Source: Gonatopus flavifemur (lineage: Eukaryota; Arthropoda; Insecta; Hymenoptera; Dryinidae). From it: a DNA stretch of 64,000 nt. Positions 22,201 to 35,678 of the stretch are shown here, in pieces (the stretch's first letter is position 1; each line of letters starts with the position of its first letter). A program made the position numbers and the translations under genes. The stretch lies in the NCBI GenBank assembly GCA_018340375.1, contig JAFFJZ010000003.1:25420001-25484000 (forward strand), written 5' to 3'. The notes beneath the pieces were generated by a model. That model was not told the DNA's origin, did no database searches, and saw only the letters and a list, made by a program, of their open reading frames with translations.

Positions 22201-22665
22201 TTGAGGTGCGCAGTCGTTCATGTCTACGTCCACGCAGTTAATGTAGATAATCCTCTCCCTGATTCGTTTTCATTGACCTCCGATTCGATATGATTCATTC
22301 TGACTCGCACAGATTCGTACCTGACTCCCGCAGATTCTACTCGACCACTCATTAAACGGATGATTCGCTTTTTTCACGAGTATTTCACTCTTGTACGTGA
22401 TTCTTTTCATAATAAAAATATTCTAAATAGTACCTGCAGATTTCAGTTATTGAATCAACGCATTATTCATTTCGAATCTCTGTTCAGCGTTTAGATCGTC
22501 TGACTCGAGAGTGAACGGCCCCTCGCGATTTGGTGATCATCACGATGTTAACCTATTGTTTCTTTGGGAAAGTAAACAGTTTATCGTACTCAATCCGATT
22601 CCAAATGGTACTTATTACAATTTACTATTCTTCATAGTAATCGTTACCGCATACTTTTCTCCGTG

Positions 22666-25600
22666 CGTGATTCACAATTTGGAATATTAAATGATGAGGT
22701 TATATTTTGTAAAACTCAAGACAAGGAGTAACAAAGACACAGTTCCGAAAGTTTTATTAACATTCTGTACTTGAGTCAGTGCATCTTGATCTTCGCCATT
22801 AGGCAGCTTATGGCGGAAACTGAGATACGACAGAATCTGGGTCGTGCATCGACTGCAAATTCCAACTTTTAATGTATTTTCAAATACCGGATTATGTGGG
22901 AACCAAAATTGGTGAACAAATATTCTCGGCATGTACATCCTCGTTATTATTCTAAGATCTTATGATTTCGTATTCTAAATCTTTCGATATCTCCTTACAC
23001 AATTTCATTATGTAGAAGTATAACTATTAGTATTCGCTGTTAATACAGCATGGGAGTATCAAAGGAACATTCTCGTGATGCTGCATTTTGCAGGAAATAG
23101 TTGAAATTTAGGTTACCAATGCATAACAATAATATTATGAATGAATAAAACGTCCTGATACTCAAACTATGAGTATCAAGGAACATATGTTTACATTAAA
23201 CATTTTTGGTACACAAAGATCTTTCCTCATCATTTTTTCTACATTTTCTCTCTTCTTTCATTTGAGAAATGATGCATTTGGGTAGAATACAAACCCCGGT
23301 GCGCACGTTTCGGTATCATGCATTAGCAATACCCTTCTGCATGTATACTCCCTAAGAAGGGAGAAAAACAGAGATGACTTCTATAAAGCGCGGAAAGGTA
23401 AAAAGAAGTAGCAAAGTCAGAGAATATATATTTTTAAGGATGAGTGGTGCAAAATGTGCATACCGATTTTAGAATGAGTTGAATATGCATGAAAAATACT
23501 AACTCTACCCCGAGAAAGAGCATGACCTACACCTGCGGTACACCGCGGAGTTCGGATAGGCTATAAAACTGTGCCGACGACAGACAGATGGAAATGAAAT
23601 ATTCAATTCAAGGGGTCAAGGGAGAAAAACTTCTGATATCTTCATTTATTTTCTTCGTTTATCTTCTTTTGTAATTATGGAAAACGATATGCCGCTGTAT
23701 ACTCTCCTACCGCATTTCTCTCGAATCCGCATCATTTTACGTATCGCGTAGAATCTTTCCTAATCTCAAATACATATGTGTATGTACTTTCTAGTTGAAT
23801 TCAAATCACCTGAGGCTTCCCCCACTTATATACTTTCCAATTGGCTGCTACTTTTCTATATACGAGGTTTGTTAATATCATTTCGATTTATAACGAGATG
23901 TTTAAGCGGGAGTATGAGGCGTTCAGGTAGAACAAGTACCATTCAAAATATATTCAAATTCAAGCAGAACGAGTGGTGCTCGCCACACATATTTAAAACA
24001 TGAATGAAGGAAGGAAGCATCGATCGAGCTGAATTAAAATTCAAGCAAAACGTTTGAATGAATTATTGACATTTTGATGGTAAAAAATTAACTGTACGAA
24101 GTTCTCCTCACATTGTAGAAATACTTGAGAATACAAAAAATAATCCCTTTGGTGTGATTAATCGATCAAAGTCTATCTTGAATGAGCCAAATCGATATCA
24201 AATCCTTACATTTTCTCACGGATAGTTTCTCAGGGTTTAAAATGAAATCACACTTGAGCGCCATACAAAATTCCAAGATACTTTCCAACCAGGTCGCGAA
24301 TTTTTAATGGACACGCTATATACGCTAGGATGTGTACATCTCCTCATTAGTGCGTTCAATTTTCCGCTCACGGAGTGTAGTAAAGGATGGATGTCGAGAG
24401 TCCGCCAACTTCTCTTTTTTCCTCACATATGTTTTTAGTTTCATTCATCGCATTGACTTTCATTTCATACTCTCCACAATGTACTTTCATTTGAGTTACC
24501 TTCTAATGAAGGAGGTCTTTTGTGATAGATCAATACACAGGACAAATATTTTCAACGTCACATATAACCTATGAAAACTTTTTGGAAATCATTTGTCCAC
24601 TCGAAAATAAGTATCACATTTACGAAAAGGAATATATAATTTTCTATTTCATAATCTTTTCTGCCACTCGAAACGATAAATTCGTATCATTGTCGAAGAC
24701 TTAAACTTATCTCGATAGAATTTTTATATGACTTTTATTTTTCATCTCATTAGAAATTCCATGGAGCGAATCATTTTTGAGAGTTGAAATTTCAGTACAA
24801 ATGTTGGAAGAATTCTTCGGTACTTGAGATGTGAATTTAAATCATTCCTATACAACCCAAGCGACACACACACGAATGTTTCAGATATGATATGAACATA
24901 CTTGCACGCCCGTAAGACACTGTGCGCATTATGATTCCATATGATAAAATTCGTCGCGAAATGCGACGAATGAATTTTCAAACGGAAGAAAATAATTTCA
25001 AGCATCTGTTTCGCAGAACTCACGTTTTTTCCCGAACCGTGCTTGGTAATTTCTATGTATGAATTGGACCGATATAGTTCAAGGAGTAAAAAGATCCCAC
25101 GCGCAACACTGAAATTCCTTGATTAAGCGCGTGCAATTATGTGTATCATGAAAACAGAATAGACACGAGGCCAGTGTATTCCCAAGAGTGAGGGATAAGA
25201 GAGAACAATGGAACACGGCAAACGGGAACATTTGGACTGAGGTAATATAAAAATGTTTGTAAAAATTATTCTCATAACGTCAAGAGGTTTCAAGGACTCT
25301 CAACTATCTCAAGTTATCCGTATTAGAATTTTCTATTGCTCCGCGCTGGTATTACCTGCCGGCCAGAGTGAACCAATTACCAACAGCTGTAGCCAAGTCC
25401 GACAAAAATAAGCACATTCCACGTTAAACTGCCTCGAGATTGAACTAATTAAACTGTTTTTAATTAAACCCTTTTTTCTCCGTTGTGCCGGTATCTTTGT
25501 TCAGAATCATCTCTTATCACTAATAACGGGATGCTCGCTTCGATTATCCTCAAATGAGAAACACCAAAATAAAATCTACGGTAACAATAAGTACAACTAT

Positions 25601-28600
25601 ATCATTAAATCCAATTCTGAATTTTTCCCTTCCATGCATTTTGTATAATTAGTTTTTTCTCCCCATCGAACTCTACTTCGTGGAATTTTCAGTTTATAAG
25701 AAAGTTTGTTATTCAAAATTGCAAGTTTGCACTTTTAAAATTCAATACATTCTCTTCACGCTTATCTCAATCGTACGAGAAACAAAAGATTGTTTGTTTA
25801 TCTAATTTGGAACTCATAGATCGATAATTAAATAATTACTAATTTCACTCATTGCAAATGTAAGGATTCTTTTCACAATTTTGCACCCTGCATCCCCTCT
25901 TATGATGGATCATTTCCATCCTGCGGGCACACAAACAAATCCCTATGGAACGTTATTACGTGTTTAGTTCTCTGCCACCGTTATAACAGATACACATTGA
26001 ATAAACACTGTGCTGAGAGCGTAATTTTACACATGCATACGATGCACGCAATGGTAATAATGTATTACGGAGAAATAAATGAAACATAATATACTTGGAT
26101 GTTTTTCGAATTTTCCGCTGGAGATTTTTAATATTTGAAACAAGACTTGATTCTTAAACCAATTATCTTGGAATTGTGAAACACGTTATTTCGATCTTGC
26201 GGTCGTAAAATTGTTACATAAAAACGTTCGGGGTAATAGAATCCCTCGTTACTTCACCCGGTAGATAAATTCTCATCGCATACGTACATTATTTACATAA
26301 AAAACGTCGTAAAGGATTCAAATATACTATCCGTATATTTCAAAATATCTCTATTATAATTATCGAGTATTCATATATCATACAATCGGGATAGCATCAT
26401 ACACTCTCTAAATTTGAACCGCTTGTTCTCGAATGTGAATATAATATTCGCATGATAAAATCTCACAGTACTCACAGCACTCCGTCGTGCTTCCTTTTGT
26501 ACTACATATGAAAAGTTAAGTAAGACGATTAACAAATGCTGCAACAATATTTGAATTTGAATACTAATAGAAAGCATTATTACCCGTGATGTTATTTTCG
26601 AAATGATAATCCGCAATTATGAGAATCAAGTTATTCGCGATGCCTCCAGAAGAGAGACCAACGTTGATTTCTCTTGTCTTCTACAGGCGGAGCAGAAACG
26701 TCCTTTTCTACTGCGACTACGAACTTTTTGCTTTTTCCTTTCTCCCTCTTTGATTCGAATCATACAAATTGCATCTTCGCATAGGAATGAGTTATAATAT
26801 TTTCAATTTATCGATTATAATAATTATAAACATCAATGAAAATATGTATATAATGTATATTGTTGGGGGAAGAATATTGGAGTGATTTACAAGACGGTCG
26901 ATTCTGCTTCTTTTTGACTCTCTAACAAGGAAGGATAGGATAATTTTTTTTCTCTTAGGTTGATTATATGTGTTGAGGAAACGAGCGAGGTGGTACTAGC
27001 ACCTAAATGCTGCACAAGATTAATCGCGGTGAAGCCCAGTTAAACCCAAAAGCGCCATCAGGTGAATTTCCTTGCCAAGAATATCTTCTCATTCTTCCTT
27101 TCGTTCCTTATCTCGTTGAGTTGTTGAGTTTTGTTTCGATTTGAAAGATAGACAATCTCCATAAGATCTCAAAATTGTTTACAGGAACAAAAAGATACTT
27201 CGTTTGAGAATCTATACGATATTATTGAATGAGAGGATATGCTAAATTTACTCTGGTAATACGATATAATTATACTAGGATGATTACAATGGTCAACTGA
27301 GGTTTAACTGAGGTTAACTGAGGATTTGTTGAATCGGCTCAATTTTTATAATTCTTTCATACATAAACTTGATCGATTATATAGAATAAGAATTAAGCGA
27401 ATCCAAGAATTCAAGATTTGAATCTCATATTGATTCCGCATTCGATACAACAAAACCATGTGCATTGTTTGGTGTTCTAATTTTTTGAACTTAAAAAGTT
27501 ATTTTTGAAATGTTTAATTCCATAATTGGTAGCTGTTGGTATCTTTGAATGAGAAAATTTTATTATTTCGATAATAATCTCAGGGATTACACGTTTCTCT
27601 TCCAACGGCTCCTTTGTCAGCACGTGTTGTAGGAGGATCGAACGTGACATGTAATCACTTCTATGATATAATCGAATTACCGTGATGACCGAGATTATAT
27701 CATGAAAATAGCCCTGATCGTCGATTATAGTGAGCTTGCACTCATCTTCATTACAATATCATGTTGCGATTATAATCGCGTTTGAAATAGTGATACCTGA
27801 TGTGAAAGTTACGTGAAAGAAAATTGAAGATTCTAATAGGAAACGGAATTTATCTTAATTATGTTGAAAACTAAATGCTGATGAATTCGCTTATATTCGC
27901 AAATCCATTTCGATTTATGTAAAAAATAATTTCGATGGAGTAATTTAATTTGAAAACTATTTCTGTACAGAACTTCAATGAATTTTACACAGAAAATAAA
28001 AGTTTCTTATCTGGATTTGCAGTTCAATTTTTGCTTCTGTTTCTGTAACGATTATTATGTTACAGGTTCCAATTTACACTATTTGATATTATCTCTTCAA
28101 CTCGCTTCCCTTCGAACTGGTAGAAGTCATCCCCTAGAATGTGTCGATAATTCATTCGACCTGGAATCCTCCCTTGACTAGAATGATTGCTTTTGGATTC
28201 CGATCTTTTCATTCGAGACAACGCGGTTGAATCTCTTACTCAACTGTATATACCATTCTTAATTTCTTCTTTTATTCTCATCTTACCTTCTTTGAACACC
28301 AATCTCCAAAATTTTAACATCCTTTGATAGTTTGGAATTAAATCTTCAGAATAAATATCGTTGCGAACAATCAAAATGTTGTTTCATGGAATTTAATACA
28401 ATAAATCCATTGTTCTAAAGAAAGTTCTTTCTAAAAGGAATAATTGATGCATCCCAATTTGGCTTACGTGCACAACAGGTCAGAAAATTAGAAAAGGTGT
28501 CGTATCACCTGCTCGTAAGTTTTCAAGAAACAAGAACATCCTCTCAGTATCAAGAAAAAATGTAACACAAGTCACGACATGGCGATACGTCACATCATGA

Positions 28601-30774
28601 CGCAACACTCTTTCTCTGAACCTCGCTACAAACCATGTCGCCCATGCTTTCTCTATCTCATCCACGTAGCGGGTTATATGAAGAATACGTATACACCTAC
28701 GCGATAAGGACTTGAGTGAATCCACCGTGATGTACATATAGCTGCATCGAGGGACTTTCATGTAATTTGTTTTATCTCGTGGAAATACCGAGAGGAAACT
28801 AGAATAAAGAAACCATCCAACATCCGTTCAGGAATACTGGATAGTTCCCAAATTCCAAGTTTCTTTGCAGACTTTAGCCTTTTTATTCTCTTCTATTTGC
28901 GAAAGAAATATATCTTCGAATAAATCTACAAGATGCTCGGAGAAAGGGACATCTCACGTACTATTGCCAGAACATCACCTTCTGTGAAATGCTTACGCAA
29001 TACATAGTCTTTCTAAGACTTTCGATATTCATTCTTCAATAATAATTCTTATCATTTTTGTCATCGTAGTCTCGTAAGAACTTTTCGAACCGTAAATGAG
29101 CTCTTAGTATTCGCTTGCCTTTTGCACACCCTCGATTCAAGGATGAGTCTTACCGGGTGAGATGTGAGGCTCATTTTTTTATGATTAATTCATTGTTATG
29201 GAATGAAAAGGTACTTCAGGATATATAAAACGGAAGATAACAAGTTGTTTTTGAAACCCTCTCATCCCTTACGTATCTGTTCTGTATGCATATATGCATT
29301 GTTATACGATACGATGAGACGTATGGATAATGAGGTGTTGAGTATTCATTCTCGAACGTGATACAAGTACCTTGTTTGCATATGAAAAAAAAAAATGTTG
29401 AAAGCTACTTGTAACAACAATCGATTATCTTGAAAAATGTTTAACTTATGTAACTCGAAAGTATATTATAACGTCCTCTTGAGTGAGACGGAGAAATCAT
29501 AATTGCTTGAAATTTTCATATGATATTACACAAAATCGATAACGTAATATAAGCGATGAAAAGATGAGGTGAAGGGAGAAAGAAGAGGTACAGCGAGACA
29601 AGGATATTAATTAAAAGTTTACAATAGTGTGGTATGGTGGACCACTTTGAAGGAGGAAGGTAGAGGAAGAAGAAAGTTTCATGTTTTGACAACTCCAAGC
29701 AAGTGCAACTCGAATGAAGTGCACCGTAAAATTGGTTGGCAAGTATAATAAGTACAGTATACTATTTCTTTGCGTTTAATAGAAGGAAATCCTACGTAAA
29801 AGAGTTCCAGATCTTATATGGAACAGTTTCTCATCTCAGTACGGAGGGGAAAATGTGTTGCTAAATTCTCAATACATTGCATATAGGTTCCAAAGCATCC
29901 ACTCGAATATTTCAGTCAATTGGATTTGATTATTCGAAATAAAAATCTGAGATTACGGTGAAAGAAAGTATTCTACCGAAACTTCAACACTGCGGCCAAT
30001 GTGGAGTATATTTGAAATCATTTCATATCTTTCACTTCTCCTACAATTCATTTTCCATGAATTCCGCATCCATTGAATTTATAACCAGTCGTCAAACATT
30101 TAATTACAAAGAAAGATTTAAAGTTATAATCAACAAAAGAAATGTTCAGTGATAATTTAACTGCTGCTCATAAAATGGTACGTTCATTCGAAATTTATGA
30201 TACACTGATAACATCACACAGAATTGAAAATGCTTTTTTTATCACCATTGGAAACTGTCAGCGTTGTAAATGGCCCATAAAATATGATAATTACTTCTGT
30301 GATTCACATAACAAACATAAATTATGTTTCACAACTGCATAATGTTGAAGAGAATGAATCATTAGTGTTGTAATATAGGTGGGTCAGAGTTTTGTACACT
30401 TTTTGAAATTATATTGCATAATTAACCTGTTTTCTTAAATCTTCCGGTTCTTTGAGGATTTCTATAAAGATAATTAAAACAAAACAACTCTGCCAGTTTA
30501 TAGGCACAAAGCTTCCTCGTTTCTGACAACACTTTCAAACGTTGAACGAACATTGTTTCTAAATCTCTCAAACAATTGAGACGAAACTCGTATGTAACCA
30601 CTATGAGATCGTTACTGAAACGTGGTATAAGTTTCATTGCAATCAAATAACCAGGAACATAGATATGCACAGTGACAAAATCACAATTTTTGATAAAATG
30701 TTTCCTTTCCCTCTCCCGCTCTTCTGCAAGCATGAGTTTGGAACTCATATGAGATTACTATTGATACCCCTGTT
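22666..30774. other. 8 kb of non-coding DNA without recognised elements
   Basis: No coding frame has recognisable similarity, and I found no matched element ends, making this a quiet stretch by local standards. Modestly GC-richer islands at about 25330-25450 and 26990-27080 (TTAATCGCGGTGAAGCCC) look less decayed and could be conserved regulatory DNA, but this cannot be tested by eye. Confidence 0.4.
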
Positions 30775-31030
30775 GAAAAGGTCTTATAAATGCTGATACA
30801 TTCCGATAAACTCCTGGACGAAAGCACACCAAAATCTCATAGGGAATTTTCATTTTAAACGTCTTTATGAGATTTTCCACGATTGCTTATGAAACCTGAT
30901 AAAATCCCATTTTGTGCTTATTAATTCGCATAATGGCATTATAAAATCTCATAAACCCCTGGACAAATGCTCATATAAAATCTCATAAAGTCTCATAGAT
31001 TCCACGTATCAGTTTCTATGAGATCTTTTC
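30775..31030. mobile_element. TCTCATAAA-rich inverted-repeat element (about 256 bp)
   Basis: The left end GAAAAGGTCTTATAAATGCTGATAC and the right end, reversed, GAAAAGATCTCATAGAAACTGATAC pair over 25 bases with about five differences. The words AAAATCTCATA and TATGAGATTTT recur six times inside in both orientations. Target duplication unclear. Confidence 0.5.
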
Positions 31031-31041
31031 CATAGGGACTT

Positions 31042-31256
31042 CCCAAGTAGCACAAGAACTTCTCAAATATGCTATGGTGACTCTATGAAGTGAAAGGGAT
31101 GTGCGAATGAGACTATTTTGGATGAATTCGTTAAGATATTCTATGGAGGTGCATAGCACATAATTATCCGAAACGGTCTCATTTGGAGGTTCTACGCATG
31201 TTCGTAAGATTTTCCAAACACGCTCTTAGCATTTCTAACCTCTTCTGCTACTTGGG
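31042..31256. mobile_element. CCCAAGTAGC MITE (215 bp)
   Basis: The left end CCCAAGTAGCACAAGAACTT and the right end, reversed, CCCAAGTAGCAGAAGAGGTT pair well, and the arms continue inward (ATGCTATGG against ATGCTAAGAG). It begins 11 bases after the end of the previous element. The flanks are CTT and TTT. The ATTTCTACTTGGG end of the 35526 element is similar, suggesting a related family. Confidence 0.65.
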
Positions 31257-32678
31257 TTTATACATTTGGAGAAATTTTTGAAGTGACTGTAACTAAAACA
31301 TCTCAACTAAATATTCTCAATGGCAATTACTAAAAGTTTGATTGATTCAATCAAGAAATTATACTTAAATTGTTTTTCGAGCCTTTCCTTTCTTTCACGC
31401 GTATAGGACGCGTGAGTCAAAGTTGTAAAAATTGCCGCTTTAAATTGTGCAATTTAGATGGTCGGGGGTCTAAAGGCTAAATTGATTCTGAATGCGTATT
31501 CTGCTCTACAATGGCAGTGCTGTCTTCACAAGACATTTACTCTCATACACAGAAACGTAGTAACAAGTATCGATATAGGTTATAAATTAGAATCAAACGA
31601 TATAGTTTCCCTGGTCGACATTGCGATAAAAGTGGATGAAATGTTTAAAAATAAAACAAAAATGGATACCAGTGTCATTTTTTTAACTTGTTCCATATGA
31701 TTTTTGTAGATTATTATCTGAATTATTGTTTTGTACGAATTCATAAAGCATTTTAACCAGGATTTATAAATCATCATATTATAGAATAGATTATTATTAG
31801 AAAGGAGTTGTGAAAAATACTTGTGTTTACTAAAAATCAAGTAATTTCAATCCTAACCTTTGGTTACATCGTACAATAAAAATGAGTAAGTGATACTAAA
31901 AAAAATAGTTGAGACGTCATTTGGCAACTAACACTTTCCCTCAGTGTAGGATTGTGGTAAAAATTTTATTAGGATCGGATGACAGGAACGGGAGATATCC
32001 GCGTAATAGAGGCTTTCACGAAATTTTAACATTTTCTCTGGAAATTTATTACTTACGCTTTTCTTTCCTCACTTCTGATTCGCTTGAAATTCATATCGTA
32101 CAATTAACACCTCGTGAATTGAAAATGCTCAAAGTTCCATGGTATTCGGATAATGCGGACAAGGGGGAGGCAAGCTAATCGAATATCGTCAAACAATGCG
32201 GATCGTGAGAAAGAATTGTCCACAGTGCTCACCCGATTGGGATGAAACTTATATAGGACCAGTATCGGATTATGACCAGAATGCGATATGAGTTTCATTG
32301 CAATCGAATACACCGAGAGAAATAATTACTATCATCAGCAACATATTTTCATCTTTGGACAAATCCATTCTTTAAAAAATATGTATCCTTGATACAAGGA
32401 AATTTTTGTGGAACTGAGAATATAATAGAAATGTGCGAATCGTTCGAAATCGTTGCCGAACATTAGGAGTTCGTACACGAATTATTCGAAAATTTCGAAT
32501 CGCAAGCATTCAATTTCGCATTGGCAACGGAAACAAAACCAAAGAATTGGTGGAAAATTTCATCGAACCTTACTCAATTCCCGCCCATTCGTTCTTTTTC
32601 ATTAGAGATCAGGAAAAGCCAACGCCAATGTAGCAAAATTTCGGTGATATTCAATAATAGCCCATAAGATCTAATACA
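31257..32678. other. Non-coding DNA; possible decayed element ends
   Basis: A CCCTCAGTGTAG string at 31938-31949 looks like the right end of a CACTGAG element whose left end I could not find. The text around 32235-32310 (GGATGAAACTTATATAGG, GAGTTTCATTGCAATC) resembles the reverse complement of about 30580-30650, implying another dispersed repeat. Confidence 0.35.
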
Positions 32679-32999
32679 CACTGTGAAAAATTGCTTCCTG
32701 AATGTCACATAAATTTATGTGAAGCAATTAACATATGAGTTTTGTATGAATTTTCAAAACTTTTCTGACTTTTCATGATAAACTTCATGATGTCTCATAC
32801 ATTTTTATATGAATTCTGATACATTTTCCAGTAAATTTAATGAATTCATGATTGAACTTGATTCCAATTACAAGTTTCAGAATTTTCATATTCATCTGAT
32901 ACATGAAATTTGAGATATATGTAATCCTTGACTTATTGTACACTAATCATGTATAAATCACACTTCCTTGATAGATTGGCATAAAAATACAACACAGTA
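32679..32999. mobile_element. CACTGTGAAAAA MITE, right end uncertain
   Basis: The start CACTGTGAAAAATTGC, then GTCACATAAATTTATGTGAAG, follows the first 60 bases of the 6887 element, including its internal palindrome. The proposed right end AACACAGTA at 32991-32999 followed by TA is a weak match to ACAGTG plus TA, so the length is tentative. Confidence 0.45.
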
Positions 33000-33998
33000 T
33001 ATTTCAGACATGCATTGAAAAATAACAGAAATGTCTCAATAAATATGATACATGAGCTGTATTGGTTGATACATGAAGACATTAACTGTCATAAAGTGAA
33101 GTTCCAATTGAATCTGTAATCGCCTGAATCGAACATTTGATCAAATCAACCTTGCATGACATTTGAGTTGAGTTCATATATATTCAAGCAAATTGAGAAT
33201 TTGTTGAATTGCATGACTTCAATTCTACCGACCGAGAGTAATCTCGTCGAGATAGCCAGAGCGAATGAAAATTAGTGGAACAATGATACAGGAAGAGTAT
33301 AGTTGTGTTCATTCGATGTTCAGCTCTGTCCAGTCAATGTCAATGTCAAGGTGCTCTTTCTTATATCGGACTTGAGAAATTAACTGACTCTTCTAACTCT
33401 GACTACATTTTTTTAGAAAATCGAATTGAATGAATTAAATCAGTATATCAGACATTGGCCTTCAACGAAAGGTTATTGGTGTTTTGAGGAATTCGAAAAA
33501 TCAAGATTGATATGAAGTCTTGAAGTTTCGTAGGAAAATACAGTTGTATCTTTGACGACTCGAGCGTTGCATTTGAGGAGAGCGAATGATTCGACTAATC
33601 GAGTTTAACTTCGAATGCCAGACATGTATCTGAAGTTTAAGCAAAACGTTTGCCGGACGTTGACCGAATTTCTACTGAAATTTTGCTTAATCAAAGAGAT
33701 TCGAAAGATCAAACCCATTTCCAGATGTATCACATCGAATCAAACTCTGTTTTGAAACCATTGATAGAGGTTATATCACTGTTTGACGTCATTTGAACGA
33801 TTTTTAAACTGGTGTTATCACGTCGCTTTATGGTTGAAAAAACACGCAATATTTCGCAATACTCTTAAGGCAAGTCAACGAACCGTGACTTGACCGTTTT
33901 GAACGATTTTCAAAAGGATGTATGTTTATTGGAAATCGTTGCGGAATGGATGAGAGGACGTTTCTATGAACAAGCCGCAACAAAACCTAACTGCATTA
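33000..33998. other. Non-coding DNA without recognised element
   Basis: No coding-like frames. No matched ends. Confidence 0.4.
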
Positions 33999-34303
33999 CA
34001 CGGAAAAAAATAACTATCAGCTATTATTCGGATGGCTAAAAATGAGTTACGGTAGCTATTTCTTAGCTATCACAGCTACTAACTTAACGGTAGCAGCAAG
34101 AAATGTAGCTGCCACAGCGAAAATCCAACAACTGAATCATTTGGCTTTCCAAACATCAACTACAAAACCTGTGCAGTTACAACTACCATTTCCTACTGCG
34201 GTAGCTAAAATGTAGCTACAACTGCAATTATTTTAGTTATAGCGGTGAAAAAAAGGATGCTAAGGAAGTGAGTAGCTGCTACAACTATTTCCTTCTTTCC
34301 GTG
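33999..34303. mobile_element. CACGGAAAAAAA MITE (305 bp), TA duplicated
   Basis: TA lies at 33997-33998 and 34304-34305. The left end CACGGAAAAAAATAACTATC and the right end, reversed, CACGGAAAGAAGGAAATAGT are related. The interior repeats TAGCT, TAGCTA and ACAGCTA in both orientations about a dozen times, giving many small hairpins. No coding capacity. Similar AGCTA and GTCGCTG words continue to 34640, where CTCTCAGTG plus TA marks the right end of another decayed element. Confidence 0.7.
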
Positions 34304-35257
34304 TAGATGTGCCACATCAAGTGTTGAATTCTAAAAAGAATGCCCTGCATCAGCGAAGGTCAGTTTGGAGCCGAAAGCAAGCAAGTTCGCTGCACTCAAG
34401 TTATTCTTGTCGTAATGCTCCAATTGTTGGACATGGGAAATACTCAATCTCATTGAATATTCGACAGCTAGGAAATTTAGTCGCTGTAAATAAAAATTTA
34501 GTTGCGTCAGCTAAATTCTATTTGTCACAAATGTCAACTAAGTTTTTTGATTCTAGACCTTTATTTACCTCAACTAGAGTCTAGCTACGACAACTAACAT
34601 TAAGTTGCTCAACAAGGTACCTTTCTCTCAGTGTAAATTCATACGTTTTTAGCACTATTCACTTGATGTTACGGAAGTGCACGAAAGAATTTTTGAATTT
34701 TTTGATGAATTTTTTAGCTTGATTTTTCTGATACACACCAGGTAATCTACAAATGTGGAATTCAAATGGAATCGATCGATTATAATATCGTGTTGAATAG
34801 AATAGCCAAAAAAAAATGTCAAGTTCCAGGAATAGACACCCTGTACATACATTAGATTTTCGCCACAACATTTTTCAGCATTCCATTTGTATTGAACTTT
34901 TCTCCAAATGGTTCAGATCCAGATAGAAATAAACAACCGTCTCAAGCTTGGTCCAACCTTGGTCTAATGACTTCTATTAGGCTAGGATCTCTGACAAACA
35001 TCACCCAAGCTTGGTAAAGGTTAGGGATGAAACCCTGTGGCAGGCTTGGTACTCAATATTGGGAAAAATGAATTTCATGGGATTGATTACATGAAAAATC
35101 ATGTCACGTCATAGCAATAATTGACATTGGTACAACTCTGCAATAAGTGCAAGCATGAAAATGCGGTATAGGTCCCTAATAACTAATGGTTATAGATTGG
35201 TGCAATATTATTTCACCATGCCTGGCAGTTGGATGCTTTGCCAACCTTAAGCCACTA

Positions 35258-35400
35258 CACGGAAAAAAAAGAATAGTCGCAGCAAATACTTGAATAGTCG
35301 ATTTCCGACCATCTGCTAAAGTAGTTGCTGTGGCTACTTAAGTAGATGGTAGGAAATCGACTATTCAAGTAGTTGCTGCCAATATTTCTTTCTTTCCGTA
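35258..35400. mobile_element. Near-perfect hairpin MITE (143 bp), TA duplicated
   Basis: TA lies at 35256-35257 and 35401-35402. It starts CACGGAAAAAAAAGAATAGT and ends TCTTTCTTTCCGTA. Most of the element pairs with itself: ACTTGAATAGTCGATTTCC pairs with GGAAATCGACTATTCAAGT. The final base differs (CACGG against TACGG). Confidence 0.8.
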
Positions 35401-35525
35401 TAGTTGTATTAGCATTTCTTATAAAACGTGGTATGGGTTCTCAACTAACAAATGGTTTCATATTGGATGCATATTGGCTCACCATGTTTGGCAGCCACAT
35501 ATTTTGCAAAGCTTGTACCACCCTC

Positions 35526-35678
35526 GTAGAAATGCTCTGGTCATTGATGAGCTTTGTAATGCCAAAACTAGACGCTTGCAAGTGGCTCGTAGGGTTCTGG
35601 TGAGGTATATACTCGGAATTGTCTAGTTTTCGACTAGTCAAGCGTTACAAAACTCGTCCATGACTAGAGCATTTCTAC
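35526..35678. mobile_element. GTAGAAATGCTCT hairpin element (153 bp)
   Basis: The left arm GTAGAAATGCTCTGGTCATT is inverted at the right as GACTAGAGCATTTCTAC, and the arms continue (GAGCTTTGTAATGC against GAGTTTTGTAACGC). It separates two of the tandem units. Target duplication not resolved. Confidence 0.65.

Larger units (their letters stand above)
21006..22525. mobile_element. hAT-like non-autonomous element (1,520 bp) with exact 8-bp duplication
   Basis: CGATTTGG occurs immediately before (20998-21005) and after (22526-22533). The terminal inverted repeat, starting CGAGGGGCCGTTCACTCTCG, is perfect over 25 bases. An 8-bp duplication is characteristic of hAT elements. Both subterminal zones carry many copies of TGACTCG or GATTCG words (21124-21260 and 22250-22410), the kind of clustered motif that hAT transposases bind. 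The interior holds a CACTG MITE and a degenerate simple array, but no transposase. Confidence 0.88.
20675..22665. mobile_element. CACGGAGAAAAGTAT element, carrying two nested insertions
   Basis: CACGGAGAAAAGTAT at 20675 is repeated, inverted and perfect over 15 bases, at 22651-22665; the next bases also pair loosely (GGTCTGATTA against GGTAACGATTA). Subtracting the two inserts (20714-20953 and 21006-22525, with their target copies) leaves about 220 bp, the normal size of this family. The flanking dinucleotides are TG and CG. Confidence 0.65.

Noticed and set aside
34309..34584. 91-codon frame at 34309-34584
   Set aside because: The text is rich in AGCTA/GTCGCTG element words and ends near a decayed CTCTCAGTG end; likely transposon-derived noise.
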